This document shows, in pieces, positions 1-12,094 of a DNA stretch of 64,000 bases. Each line of letters opens with the position of its first letter. Positions within the stretch are counted from its first letter, which is position 1. Under the pieces are notes generated by a model, which searched no databases, was not told where the DNA came from, and was given only the letters and a program-made list of their open reading frames with translations. This DNA is from Gracilimonas sp. Its GTDB lineage: Bacteria > Bacteroidota > Rhodothermia > Balneolales > Balneolaceae. The stretch lies in assembly GCA_022450045.1 (NCBI GenBank), contig JAKURD010000006.1, forward strand, positions 62,001-126,000. Direction: 5' to 3'. The position numbers and the translations under genes are program-made.

Positions 1-517
1 AGAGTATAATGGAATATTCTAAACCACTCATAGCAGGGTTTTTTTCAATCTGCTCTATCCAGGTATCAAGAGCAAGAGATAAATAATCCTTGCTGTAAAA
101 TAAACGTTGATCATTTCCCATCAGCAACTTGAAATGGATCAATGGAAACTGATCAGTAGGCAATATATCTGAGTTTATCTTACTTTTGAGTTCAATTATC
201 TCGATATATTTATTTCGAGTTTGATTATCCCAATAAGTCAGAATATGATTTGTCATATCCACTGATCCAAGGCCAGAACACTCAATTTCGTTGAAAACAT
301 CAGAGTAATCGGAGATATCCTGAACAGACGTTTGAACTAATGCCAAATACTCACAATTAATTGAGGCAACCTCACTGAGTGCCCAAATATTTAATGTTAC
401 TTCGTTACCGGATTCAAGTTCACGGATGTATTTTGAAATTTGCTCATTTGTTTGAACACTTATATCCGCAGAATCCGGAAACGCAAGTAATGTGAGTAGT
501 AATAAGAGTATAGTCAA
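1..517 (-). CDS. Hypothetical secreted protein, C-terminus cut by window edge
   Basis: An open frame runs without a stop from about 524 down to base 1. It begins with a hydrophobic stretch (LTILLLLLTLLAF) that reads as a signal peptide and continues as a normal mixed soluble sequence with two Cys residues. The only plausible start in this frame is a TTG at 517. An ATG at 527-525 is in another frame, so either the start is TTG or a base is missing near the 5' end. I recognise no family. The C-terminus lies outside the window. Confidence 0.5.
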   Translation of the reverse strand, partial: MTILLLLLTLLAFPDSADISVQTNEQISKYIRELESGNEVTLNIWALSEVASINCEYLALVQTSVQDISDYSDVFNEIECSGLGSVDMTNHILTYWDNQTRNKYIEIIELKSKINSDILPTDQFPLIHFKLLMGNDQRLFYSKDYLSLALDTWIEQIEKNPAMSGLEYSIIL

Positions 518-559
518 AGCAAGTCATCTCGTTTAGAGTCTAATTGATCAAATATACAC

Positions 560-751
560 TTACCAGACAGGACGTTCAACGATAGGTTCGTAGTCATTTC
601 CGCCGGAGAACACGCTGTTGTCAGCAGTATTGGTTTCGGCGGGAGGTTGCTGCCGGAGCTCCTCGGTGAGGGAGGCATCGGTAACGGAGGCGCACCCGAA
701 CGAAAGGGCAACGATGGATAAAAGGGCGATGGTAGATTTAAGTGATTTCAT
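560..751 (-). CDS. Small lipoprotein, 63 aa
   Basis: The protein starts MKSLKSTIALLSIVALSFGC, a classic lipoprotein signal with a cleavage-acylation Cys at residue 20 (lipobox LSFGC). The mature part is only about 44 residues, rich in Glu, Asn and Pro, and ends in ERPVW. It is probably anchored in a membrane facing the periplasm. No function can be read from the sequence. It lies on the same strand as the partial secreted protein downstream. Confidence 0.6.
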   Translation of the reverse strand: MKSLKSTIALLSIVALSFGCASVTDASLTEELRQQPPAETNTADNSVFSGGNDYEPIVERPVW

Positions 752-1078
752 GGTCGTAGTAGGTTTTTGATTAAAGTATAGGTTAAGTACAAGAGTATGT
801 TAGTGACGATTTGTTACATTTTAATTGAACCCGCTAAATATCTACTTAAAGATACTTTTATAGTCCACTATAAGAGTATTATTCTCATTGATTGTTACAC
901 ATTTAATCTAAATTTTAATATTTATAGCTGCCACCAAAAGATTGAAAGGCATTAACAATTCAAAAAAAATCGCTTATTATTGGGCTTGTTAACATTTTGT
1001 TAGATCAAACAGAACAGTACATTATCTGGATCAAACAGATAATTGAGAAAGAATGCATGCTAAAATTTTAATTAGTGG
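752..1078. promoter_or_regulatory. AT-rich divergent intergenic region with a 10-bp direct repeat
   Basis: There is no gene in these 327 bases, which separate the divergent lipoprotein and sigma-factor genes. The decamer GATCAAACAG occurs twice in direct orientation, at 1003-1012 and 1029-1038, 26 bp apart and just upstream of the sigma-factor start. It could be a regulator-binding pair. No promoter was assigned. Confidence 0.3.
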
Positions 1079-1651
1079 TTGGTAAGTTTGGCACAACTTA
1101 GAGTTGATTATTCGGAATTGGTGGAGGCACTCCAAAAAGGAGAGGATGGAAAAGCCGGGGAGCTGCTTTCTGAGGTAATCCCCAGGCTTGAGGATTATCT
1201 TCAAGTGGTTATGAGTGCCGAAGAAAATGCTGCTAAGGAATGTGTTCAGCAAGCTTTCCTGGATGTATTTGAACAGATTCGAAAGAATAAGATCAAGAAA
1301 AGTGAATATATATTTAGCTATTTGATCAAATCCTGCAGGCACGAATACATTCGCTATGTAAAGCGTGAGCACAAATTTGAATATGACGACGAGTCGCTCA
1401 ATGCGGTATATGAACCTGAAGAACAGTTTCAGAAGCTGCTGGATAAGGAAAGGCAGCGCATCCTTGAGGAATGTCTAAGTGAGCTTAGAAAGAAATCGAG
1501 GGAGTTCATCGAATACTTCATGGACAGGCCTGAGGCGAGTACTGACGATGCCGTAGAGGAGTTTGACCTCTCGAACGCTAATGTGCGAACCAGGAAACAC
1601 CGGATACTTAGCAGACTGCATCACTGTTATAAACGAAAATCGAATGAATAG
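1079..1651 (+). CDS. Sigma-70 family (ECF-like) RNA polymerase sigma factor
   Basis: The 190-aa protein has the two-part layout of small sigma factors. A region-2-like segment (about residues 60-100, with a basic SYLIKSCRHEYIRYVKRE stretch) would bind core polymerase and the -10 element. A region-4-like helix-turn-helix lies at about residues 140-185 (LSNANVRTRKHRILSRLHH). The start is TTG at 1079; an upstream ATG in another frame stops at once. No anti-sigma gene adjoins it, and the next gene is convergent 6 bp away, so its signal is unknown. The family assignment rests on region 4 and overall size. Confidence 0.7.
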   Translation: MVSLAQLRVDYSELVEALQKGEDGKAGELLSEVIPRLEDYLQVVMSAEENAAKECVQQAFLDVFEQIRKNKIKKSEYIFSYLIKSCRHEYIRYVKREHKFEYDDESLNAVYEPEEQFQKLLDKERQRILEECLSELRKKSREFIEYFMDRPEASTDDAVEEFDLSNANVRTRKHRILSRLHHCYKRKSNE

Positions 1652-1657
1652 AATAGC

Positions 1658-2266
1658 TCAAAAAGTGATTCGAAATCCTGTAGCTGTCAGTTTAAAGCTA
1701 TCTGACAGATTTATGATATCATGGGTAATAGGGTTGTGTAACAGGTAGAGTACCAGATCAAAGGCAAGCAGAAATCCTCCTTGAACAAGTAAAGATTTTC
1801 CATATCCCTCTAATCGTTCAGAGCCTTTTCGTAAGCCCCTTTCCCGGATCCAGGCACCGGTTGCCATATATCCCACATCTAAACCGGCATTAAAAAGAAG
1901 AATTTTATCCAAGTTTTGTAAGTCAATGACGGCTTCCGTATAACTCAAAGATGAAGCGTTCATTTGCGAAATACTGTAGAGCGCAAAGCCGGCAATGCCA
2001 AGGTTCACTAAGTTCCAGCCTGCATTCATTTGATGAAAATATTTGGTGTCATTCTCGCTCAAAAAATACCCTGCCGAACCAGAAATAATGTTCAAACTTG
2101 CCCAACTTCCGAGAAAAATCATCCCTTTTTTTTGGAGATCAAACGATTTTTGTGCGTAAATATGGGTGCCAAAAGTGCCATTTTGAGCGTGCAACATTTC
2201 AGGTAAAAAGACAGAAATAATTGCCGGGAAAAGAAAAATTGAAATTAAAAATCGGGTGTAACGCAT
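1658..2266 (-). CDS. Conserved hypothetical membrane protein, possibly DUF6992
   Basis: The 202-aa protein has an N-terminal signal or anchor ending near MLHAQ, followed by hydrophobic segments around residues 48-68, 84-102, 123-138 and 160-178, so it is likely an integral membrane protein. The layout, with a short periplasmic start and a GMIFLGSWA segment, resembles small uncharacterised Bacteroidota membrane proteins (DUF6992 is my best guess). It converges with the sigma-factor gene with a 6-bp gap. No catalytic motif is visible. Confidence 0.6.
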   Translation of the reverse strand: MRYTRFLISIFLFPAIISVFLPEMLHAQNGTFGTHIYAQKSFDLQKKGMIFLGSWASLNIISGSAGYFLSENDTKYFHQMNAGWNLVNLGIAGFALYSISQMNASSLSYTEAVIDLQNLDKILLFNAGLDVGYMATGAWIRERGLRKGSERLEGYGKSLLVQGGFLLAFDLVLYLLHNPITHDIINLSDSFKLTATGFRITF

Positions 2267-2530
2267 TTTTAGTTGAGGCTAAATTAACGTGGAAACATTA
2301 GTAATTTTCTCTTCAACAACTACAAATTCGTAATCATTCTGTGCTATTTTAACTGGGGTTGAGCTTGTTAATACTTCGTAAGTGCGAGATTAGGTATAAA
2401 ATAAGCCCCGTAAGCAAATAACTTTCCCAAATCTCAAAAATTGATAAAATCCTTTCAAAAACGCGTTTTTACTTGATTCTCCGCCAAAAAAGCCTCAACA
2501 TCAAACAAATAATAACCAACCGATGTACAT

Positions 2531-4429
2531 ATGTGGCTTAATATTAAATCATTTGAAGATTATCAGCAGACCTTTAACGAAAGTGAAAAAGATCGTCTTA
2601 AGTTTTGGGATCACGAAGCCGGTACTTTTTACTGGAGAAAGCGATGGGACAAAACGCAATCCGGTAGTTTTAAAGATGCGAATGTAAAGTGGTTTGAGGG
2701 CGGGAAGCTCAATATTACAGAGAATGCCTTAGATCGCCATTTAAATACTATCGGTAATAAAACGGCCTTTATTTTTGAGCCCAATCACCCGGATTCTTTT
2801 CGAAGAACCATCACCTATAAACAGTTGCATGAAGATGTTTGCCGGTTTGCAAATGTGCTGGAAAGCAAAGGGATTGAGAAAGGAGACCGCGTTGTTATTT
2901 ACATGGCGATGACTCCGGAACTGGTGATCTCAGCGTTGGCCTGTGCACGAATCGGAGCGGTTCACTCCATTGTTTTTGCAGGATTTTCCTCTCAGGCACT
3001 TTCTGAGCGCATCAATGATTGCGATGCTAAAATGCTGATCACCAATGACGGGCTTCGTCGCGGTGACAAGCACGTGCCCCTAAAAGATATTTCGGATGAA
3101 GCCCTCGAACATTCACCCTCGGTGGAAAGTGTGATCGTTTGTCAGCGCACCAATCGTGAGATCGAATGGAAAGAAGGCCGTGACGAATGGTGGCATATTC
3201 TGATTCGCAACGCCTCGAAACAACATGAAGCGGCTGAAATGGATGCTGAAGATCCTCTTTTTATTCTTTACACTTCCGGTTCAACTGGTAAGCCCAAAGG
3301 CGTGGTTCACACGTGTGGAGGTTATATGGTGTACACGAGTTACTCCTTCCGGCAGGTATTTCAGGTAGGAGCGGAGGATGTGTATTGGTGTACGGCAGAT
3401 GCAGGTTGGATCACCGGTCATAGTTATATTATCTACGGTCCGCTCTTCAATGGAGCTACGGGAATCATTTTTGAAGGAACGCCTACCTATCCCGATGCAG
3501 GTCGATTATGGGAAGTGGTTGAGAAGTATAAAGTCACCCATTTTTACACGGCTCCGACGGCTATCCGGGCACTGATGTCTTATGATATCGATTATGTGAA
3601 AAAATACGATCTGAGTTCACTGAAAGTTCTTGGAACGGTTGGTGAACCGATCAATGAAGAGGCCTGGCACTGGTATCACGACTATATTGGCGGAGGAAAA
3701 TGCCCGATTGTGGATACGTGGTGGCAAACGGAAACCGGTGGGATCATGATCTCACCACTGGCGGGAATTACCCCAACGAAACCCGGATTTGCAACGCTTC
3801 CGTTACCGGGAGTTTTTCCAACCTTAATGGATGAAGATAGCAATGAAATAAAAGGGAATGGCGTACAAGGGAATTTATGCATCAAACATCCGTGGCCGGG
3901 AATTGCCCGAACGGTGTACGGTAATCACGAGCGGTATAAGCAAACTTATCTTAGCACCTATGAAGGGTTTTATTTTACAGGTGATGGTTGCAGACGTGAC
4001 GAAGACGGATACTATCGAATTACGGGACGCGTGGATGATGTGTTAAATGTTTCCGGCCACCGCTTGGGAACGGCTGAGATCGAAAATGCGCTGGATGAGC
4101 ATCCGAAAGTAGTAGAAACAGCCGTGGTTGGCTATCCCCATGATATCAAAGGGCAGGGAGTTTATGCCTTTATGATCTGTGAAGGAGAGATCAAGGATCA
4201 GGAGGAGTTCAGGAAGGAACTGCTGGATCTGGTAACCAAGATCATCAGCCCGATTGCTAAACCTGATAAAATTCAGGTAGTGAAAGGATTGCCCAAAACC
4301 CGTTCGGGTAAGATCATGCGCAGAATCCTGAGAAAGATAGCGGCGGATGATGTGGATAACCTGGGTGATACTTCCACCTTGTTAGATCCAAGCGTTGTGG
4401 ATGACATTAAAAACGGGAAGGCGATTTAA
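2531..4429 (+). CDS. acs: Acetyl-CoA synthetase (acetate--CoA ligase)
   Basis: Activates acetate to acetyl-CoA through acetyl-AMP in the cytoplasm, feeding acetate into the TCA cycle. The 632-aa length is normal. Visible adenylate-forming motifs are the P-loop YTSGSTGKPKG at 247-257, WWQTETGG at 397-404, TGDG at 483-486 with the hinge-region GRVDDV at 499-504, and the C-terminal SGKIMRRILRK around 592-602. The Lys in SGK is the residue controlled by acetylation in this family. An ATG at 2523 is out of frame, so 2531 is used. The gene appears monocistronic. Confidence 0.97.
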   Translation: MWLNIKSFEDYQQTFNESEKDRLKFWDHEAGTFYWRKRWDKTQSGSFKDANVKWFEGGKLNITENALDRHLNTIGNKTAFIFEPNHPDSFRRTITYKQLHEDVCRFANVLESKGIEKGDRVVIYMAMTPELVISALACARIGAVHSIVFAGFSSQALSERINDCDAKMLITNDGLRRGDKHVPLKDISDEALEHSPSVESVIVCQRTNREIEWKEGRDEWWHILIRNASKQHEAAEMDAEDPLFILYTSGSTGKPKGVVHTCGGYMVYTSYSFRQVFQVGAEDVYWCTADAGWITGHSYIIYGPLFNGATGIIFEGTPTYPDAGRLWEVVEKYKVTHFYTAPTAIRALMSYDIDYVKKYDLSSLKVLGTVGEPINEEAWHWYHDYIGGGKCPIVDTWWQTETGGIMISPLAGITPTKPGFATLPLPGVFPTLMDEDSNEIKGNGVQGNLCIKHPWPGIARTVYGNHERYKQTYLSTYEGFYFTGDGCRRDEDGYYRITGRVDDVLNVSGHRLGTAEIENALDEHPKVVETAVVGYPHDIKGQGVYAFMICEGEIKDQEEFRKELLDLVTKIISPIAKPDKIQVVKGLPKTRSGKIMRRILRKIAADDVDNLGDTSTLLDPSVVDDIKNGKAI

Positions 4430-4435
4430 AAAAAA

Positions 4436-4468
4436 CTGTAGGGGCGATTCACATACTCCCTTTTTTAT
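4436..4468 (+). repeat. Partial GTAGGGGCGATTC-type repeat with T-run after acs
   Basis: Just after the acs stop, the sequence GTAGGGGCGATTCAC is followed by CTCCC and a run of six T. It looks like one arm of a GTAGGGG-type intergenic hairpin repeat whose second arm is degraded. With the T-run it may still act as a weak acs terminator. A complete hairpin of similar design lies at 28163-28190. Confidence 0.3.
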
Positions 4469-4833
4469 ACCCCAAGCAAATAACCGATAGGCAGGATCAA
4501 TAAGCTCACCATAAGCAATATCAGCCTAAATCTAGTTTTAACGAACATAGGGTGGAAGAAAAGCCCGTAGGTAAGCGGTTTTTCTTCATTCATCCAGTTG
4601 TAATAGTGATGGCGATGAACCGAGCCAAGTGCCATGGTTACATGTCCATGAAGAATAGTAAGCATAAAAGGAACGGCAAAAATAAAAGCCCCGGTATATC
4701 TAATAACAATATCCATTCCTATCCATCCGGCTCCATAAAAGTACGGCCAGGCAAAAAGCACCATCATGGGTACGGTGAGCAGCCAGTTTATGATAGAGAT
4801 TCGGCGATAATTAGCTTCGTTTAGTTCTGACAA
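4465..4833 (-). CDS. Hypothetical membrane protein, 122 aa
   Basis: Three hydrophobic segments are visible, at about residues 14-33, 43-66 and 103-121, with a His-rich loop between the last two (HGHVTMALGSVHRHHYYNW). The His cluster might bind metal or heme, but I recognise no family. It lies downstream of ald on the same strand, separated by a 73-bp gap that contains a strong inverted repeat. Confidence 0.6.
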   Translation of the reverse strand: MSELNEANYRRISIINWLLTVPMMVLFAWPYFYGAGWIGMDIVIRYTGAFIFAVPFMLTILHGHVTMALGSVHRHHYYNWMNEEKPLTYGLFFHPMFVKTRFRLILLMVSLLILPIGYLLGV

Positions 4834-4849
4834 GTAATGATCAATTTTA

Positions 4850-4894
4850 AATGTTAAGTGTGAAATGACTAAGATTCATTTCACACTTAACATT
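4850..4894. repeat. Perfect 19-bp inverted repeat between ald and the next gene
   Basis: The arms 4850-4868 and 4876-4894 are perfectly complementary over 19 bp around a 7-nt loop. The flanks are AT-rich and no T-tract directly follows on either strand, so this is not a standard Rho-independent terminator. It would form a very stable mRNA hairpin 3' of ald. Confidence 0.75.
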
Positions 4895-4906
4895 AATCAT
4901 TTAAAA

Positions 4907-6121
4907 TTAAATCTGCGAGGCGATCAGCATTTCTATTTCGCGAAAGGGTTTATCGAACATTTTGGCGAGCGACTTTTTAGTGATGTGCTTTTTGTAGGTA
5001 TAGGTGCCATTTCTGAGCGCCACATTTTCCCACAGGCATTCCTTCACTCCGCCCGCATCACCAATCGCCAGTATGTAAGGGACCAAGACATTGTTAAGTG
5101 CATATGTTGCTGTTCTTGGCACATTCGCAGGGATGTTAGGCACACAGTGATGTATAACGTCAAGTTTTGTGAAAACAGGATTTGAGTGTGTTGTTGCCTC
5201 ACTGGTTGCCACACAACCGCCTTGGTCAATAACGGTATCCACGATCACACTCCCGGCTTTCATTCCTGCAACCATGTCTTCGGTTACCCAGCAGGGGGAG
5301 CGTTCGCCTTCGGCCATGGCTGCTCCAATGATGATATCAGCAAACTTCAGTGCAGTATTCAAATATTGGTGGTTGGCAACGGCCGTGATGATCCTGCGGT
5401 CAAGGGCATTTTCAAGTCTGCGTAAAGCAGTCAGGTCGGTATCCATCACAAAAACCTGGGCTCCGTATCCAAGGGCTGTTCTGGCAGCATATTCACCTGT
5501 TATTCCGGCCCCGAGAATAACAACGGTGGCAGGAGGGACTCCCGAAATTCCACCCAACATAATTCCCTGTCCGCCGCTCATGCTCTCCAAATAGTGAGCT
5601 GCAATCTGCACCGACATGGACCCGGTGATCTCATGCATCATTCGAACAATGGGAAATTCTTTGTCTTCACCCCTGATAAACTCATATCCAATCCCGGTAA
5701 TGGATTTCTCGATTAGTTTTTCGAGATATTCTACAGATTGGCTTCCCATATGTAAAGCAGAAATAAGGGATTGATCATTTTCAAGCAGGTCAAATTCCTC
5801 TTCAACCAAAGGTGCGATTTTAAGAATGAGGTCTGATTTTTTGAATACGTCTTGCGCGCTGTAGGCTATTTCAGCTCCGGCATCGGCATATTCCCGATCG
5901 GGAAAGTTGGCGTCTTCACCTGCTCCTTTTTCAATGAAAATTTCATGCCCGTTTGCTTTCAGGATGGAGACTCCGCCAGGTGTAAGAGTAACACGCCGCT
6001 CATCATTTGAGATTTCCTTGGGCAGACCGATCTTCAATGAGACTTTGCTCTTTGACCGGATGAGATGCTTTTCAAGCGTTTTCAGTCCGATCTGCTCCGT
6101 ATCCAGAGGTTTGATATCCAT
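4907..6121 (-). CDS. ald: Alanine dehydrogenase
   Basis: NAD-dependent interconversion of L-alanine with pyruvate and ammonia. The 404-aa protein begins its catalytic N-terminal domain about 30 residues in (KIGLPKEISNDERRVTLTPGG), so it carries a short N-terminal extension relative to the usual 370-aa enzyme. The candidate substrate His is in SALHMGS and a conserved Lys is in LILKIAP. The NAD-binding Rossmann motif is GAGITGEYAARTALGYGA. It is transcribed away from ligA, and a hairpin lies 3' of it. Confidence 0.93.
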   Translation of the reverse strand: MDIKPLDTEQIGLKTLEKHLIRSKSKVSLKIGLPKEISNDERRVTLTPGGVSILKANGHEIFIEKGAGEDANFPDREYADAGAEIAYSAQDVFKKSDLILKIAPLVEEEFDLLENDQSLISALHMGSQSVEYLEKLIEKSITGIGYEFIRGEDKEFPIVRMMHEITGSMSVQIAAHYLESMSGGQGIMLGGISGVPPATVVILGAGITGEYAARTALGYGAQVFVMDTDLTALRRLENALDRRIITAVANHQYLNTALKFADIIIGAAMAEGERSPCWVTEDMVAGMKAGSVIVDTVIDQGGCVATSEATTHSNPVFTKLDVIHHCVPNIPANVPRTATYALNNVLVPYILAIGDAGGVKECLWENVALRNGTYTYKKHITKKSLAKMFDKPFREIEMLIASQI

Positions 6122-6180
6122 GTACTGCAGGGCTTAGAAGAAATTTTTTAAGAAGATAGGAAATTTTGAGGATGAGTTAT

Positions 6181-9434
<3,254 letters not shown>

Positions 9435-9532
9435 AGGGACTGATTTGGGTCTGCGTACAAATTATAAGAAGCTAAGTAATTAATGTTGATAGGAAAAGCA
9501 AACTTTTGCCTTTAATCAATTTGGGGTAACGC

Positions 9533-10237
9533 ATGTTTTTTAAAAAATTTACAGAGGGAATAACTGAAATATTATTTCCTAAGGTATGCACGGTTTGCGG
9601 GTTGAAATTAGCAACCAACGAGAATTTTGTGTGCAATCAATGCCTCACTGATAAGTTTGAGAAAGCTTACAGGCCGGGAAAAAGATCAACAAGTGACGCC
9701 ATGTTACCGGAGGGAATCTACCTTCAGCATGCACTTTGGAATTTTGATAAAGGCGGATATTTGCAAGAATTGCTTCATCAGCTTAAGTATCACAGGCTTA
9801 TAGGGGTGGGTGTAGATATAGGCAGGCAGTTGGGGAAGAGTTTGTTGGGGAATCCCGAGTTCATGAATCGCATCAAAGGACGGAAAGTGCGATTGCTTCC
9901 GGTTCCCCTTCACTCTAAAAAACGAAGAATGAGAGGATATAATCAAGCCTTCTATATTGCAAAAGGGGTCGCAGAGGTGACAAATCTACATATCCTTGAA
10001 AAGGAGGCTGTTCAGCGAATAAGAAATACGGGTACCCAAACCGGATTTTCACTCGAAAAGCGCAGAAAGAATATAGACGGAGCATTCAAAGTTACTGACC
10101 CGGAGAAATTGAAGGATGTTCTTTGTGTGATCGTAGACGATGTATTTACCACCGGGGCAACCACTTTTGAGCTGAGTTCGGAATTATTAAAAGCGGGGTG
10201 CAAGGAAATTATGATCGCAACGGTGGCGCAAGCCTGA
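9533..10237 (+). CDS. comF: ComF family phosphoribosyltransferase-like protein
   Basis: Cys pairs at residues 19/22 (CTVC) and 34/37 (CNQC) form the N-terminal zinc knuckle of ComF. The C-terminal phosphoribosyltransferase fold shows the PRPP loop VIVDDVFTTGATT near residue 200 and the upstream PLHSKKRRMRGYNQA segment. The 234-aa length is normal. ComF proteins take part in DNA uptake in competent species; the role here is not proven. It is first of three same-strand genes with short gaps. Confidence 0.9.
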   Translation: MFFKKFTEGITEILFPKVCTVCGLKLATNENFVCNQCLTDKFEKAYRPGKRSTSDAMLPEGIYLQHALWNFDKGGYLQELLHQLKYHRLIGVGVDIGRQLGKSLLGNPEFMNRIKGRKVRLLPVPLHSKKRRMRGYNQAFYIAKGVAEVTNLHILEKEAVQRIRNTGTQTGFSLEKRRKNIDGAFKVTDPEKLKDVLCVIVDDVFTTGATTFELSSELLKAGCKEIMIATVAQA

Positions 10238-10267
10238 ATCAGTCTATTTTAGTGCCTATATTTAAGT

Positions 10268-10948
10268 ATGGATAATTTTAAAAGAGGTCGTTTTAATTGG
10301 CAGATGCTGGAACTCCCTGACGGAATCACCACATCGAACGGGAACTGGTATCATATAACAAGAGATGGAATCGAAAATTATGTGCCCGGTTTATTTAAAC
10401 ACCGTCCACTGGAAAGGGTTATACAAGAGGCGGATGCATGGGTGAAAAGCTCTGATGGTTTTTCCTTAATGCTGTTCTTTGTTTTGGCTTTTTTTGGAGT
10501 CACCCCCTCGCTGGCTGCAGCCATCTCCTTAGCTTTCTATTTCTTATGGTATTTCAATACCGGGGTATTTGTGAATGTGACCTCCACTCCGCTGGCAAAA
10601 TTGCTGAATAAAGACGGAGTGATATACGGTGTGTCAGCCTTATTTTTGATTGGGATCAGTTTTGGAGAAATCACTTCAGGAATGGGGATCTCAGTTGAAT
10701 TCAATGCTATTTGGTATGGGTTGATCCTGTTTTTCCTGTACAAAGTGGGATTACTAAGATTGATGATTGAATTTGTACGCAAGAAGTTCTTCGGGCTGCC
10801 AAAGGTTTCCAAAGAAGACCGAATCCTGAACATGCTTTTAATACGATACGGAATGAAATATGGCATCCTGACGGGAGAAGTAAATGAAATGGAAAAAGAG
10901 CTGGTGCACATCGTCAATTATCACAAACAAAAGAAAAAGAATCAGTAA
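10268..10948 (+). CDS. Hypothetical membrane protein, 226 aa
   Basis: The protein has a soluble N-terminal 60 residues, then hydrophobic segments at about 64-95, 113-131 and 144-168, and a basic C-terminal tail ending in KQKKKNQ. I recognise no family. It lies 30 bp after comF and 15 bp before the histidine phosphatase, so a shared transcript is likely but tells little about its function. Confidence 0.65.
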   Translation: MDNFKRGRFNWQMLELPDGITTSNGNWYHITRDGIENYVPGLFKHRPLERVIQEADAWVKSSDGFSLMLFFVLAFFGVTPSLAAAISLAFYFLWYFNTGVFVNVTSTPLAKLLNKDGVIYGVSALFLIGISFGEITSGMGISVEFNAIWYGLILFFLYKVGLLRLMIEFVRKKFFGLPKVSKEDRILNMLLIRYGMKYGILTGEVNEMEKELVHIVNYHKQKKKNQ

Positions 10949-10963
10949 GGAGACCACGCTTAT

Positions 10964-11581
10964 ATGAAGCAACTATTTTTTATTCGTCACGGAGAGACCG
11001 ATAATAACAAAGCGAGCATTATACAGGGAAGAAGCCTGGATGCTTCCATCAATGAGTTGGGCAGCATTCAGGCTAAGGCAATTCGTGATGCTCTTGAACC
11101 TTTTGAGATTCAAAAAATTGTGGCAAGCGGATTGTGCCGAACCCACGAAACGGTTCAGCCTTTAGCCGAGCGAAGAAAACTTGAGATCGAAAAATATCCA
11201 GAGCTGGATGAACTTGATTTTGGAATCCTGGAAGGAAAAGTATTTACGGAGATCCGGGATCAGGTGATGGAAGTGCATGAACAGTGGAAGGGAGGCAATG
11301 TCGATTTCGCTCCGGAAAACGGTGAATCGCCCCGCCAAACCTTCACTCGTGCAAGTAAAAAAGTTATTGAGGTGCTGGAATCATCGGAAGAAGAACACAT
11401 CGTTTTTATGATTCATGGACGGTTGATCCGGATTCTACTCTCAGAATGGCTGGGACACGGACTTCACAATATGCACAAGATCGAACATCAGAATGGAGCC
11501 ATTAACCGGTTGACTTGGGAGGATGGAAAATTTGAGGCCGTGGAGTTGAACAAAACCGATCATTTGCTGGAGCTGGTTTGA
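10964..11581 (+). CDS. Histidine phosphatase family protein (phosphoglycerate-mutase-like)
   Basis: The RHGE motif at residues 8-11 carries the phospho-accepting His9. A second catalytic His is in MIHGRLIR near residue 149, and a Glu in the ELDFGILEG segment completes the active site. At 205 aa it fits the broad histidine phosphatase branch (GpmB/CobC-like). The substrate cannot be told from the sequence; no cobalamin genes flank it, which argues weakly against CobC. Confidence 0.88.
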   Translation: MKQLFFIRHGETDNNKASIIQGRSLDASINELGSIQAKAIRDALEPFEIQKIVASGLCRTHETVQPLAERRKLEIEKYPELDELDFGILEGKVFTEIRDQVMEVHEQWKGGNVDFAPENGESPRQTFTRASKKVIEVLESSEEEHIVFMIHGRLIRILLSEWLGHGLHNMHKIEHQNGAINRLTWEDGKFEAVELNKTDHLLELV

Positions 11582-11689
11582 AAACGTTGCGTATATCCAA
11601 AAAATCATTTTGATGCCATTGTTCTTTAAAAAAATCCCGAGCTCTTGGGGCCACCTGGATTATAATTTCTGAGGTGAGCAAATCCAGGG

Positions 11690-12038
11690 AAGGACATCAT
11701 AATCCACATAGGAATTGATGTACACAGCCGAAATGAGGCTTGCAGCGATTGATGACAACGGCAAAAAGCTGGCCGAAACTAAATATCCTGCGGATCGCCT
11801 TCAACCAGTCCGCCATTATTACCTGGCGGGATTATCCGGTAGTGAAAGAGGTTTGTATGCCGTTAGCGTCAATCAGATCTCTAACCCGGCCACGCCATTA
11901 GAAGTGAAACTGATACATACTGACCTTAATAATGGATATTACGACAACGTAACAGCTACTGTGGGCAGACTATGTGCCCTTGATAATGGCCTTTTTAAAG
12001 ATGTTAAGCATTGCATAGACATATTACAGATAGGCTAA
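11690..12038 (+). pseudogene. Degenerate ORF with IS110-like transposase N-terminus
   Basis: In one frame, bases 11690-11744 encode HIGIDVHSRNEACS, which carries the GIDVH signature of the N-terminal DEDD domain of IS110-family transposases. That frame then stops, and the reading resumes in the frame that opens at ATG 11718 as AIDDNGKKLAETKYPADRL, the expected continuation. After about 11815 the remaining 70 residues do not resemble IS110 to me. I read this as a frameshifted remnant fused to unknown sequence. It could instead be a real 106-aa ORF starting at 11718. No terminal repeats were found. Confidence 0.4.
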
Positions 12039-12051
12039 TCTATATCTTAAT

Positions 12052-12085
12052 AAAAAAGGGGAGATGAAGGATATTCATACTCCCC
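12052..12085 (-). terminator. Rho-independent terminator of the lipoprotein gene
   Basis: On the minus strand, GGGGAG and CTCCCC pair around an inner TGAA/TTCA stem, followed directly by six T. It lies about 10 bp after the stop of the 12095-12799 gene and between convergent genes. Only the minus strand carries the T-tract. Confidence 0.8.
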
Positions 12086-12094
12086 AATTAATAA

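Noticed and set aside
514..711. 65-codon minus-strand ORF beside the small lipoprotein
   Set aside because: It overlaps the better supported lipoprotein frame, is Pro/Ser-rich without a family pattern and lacks a signal peptide.
4866..5185. Plus-strand ORF of 106 codons over ald
   Set aside because: It lies antisense to the well-supported ald gene and begins inside the inverted repeat.
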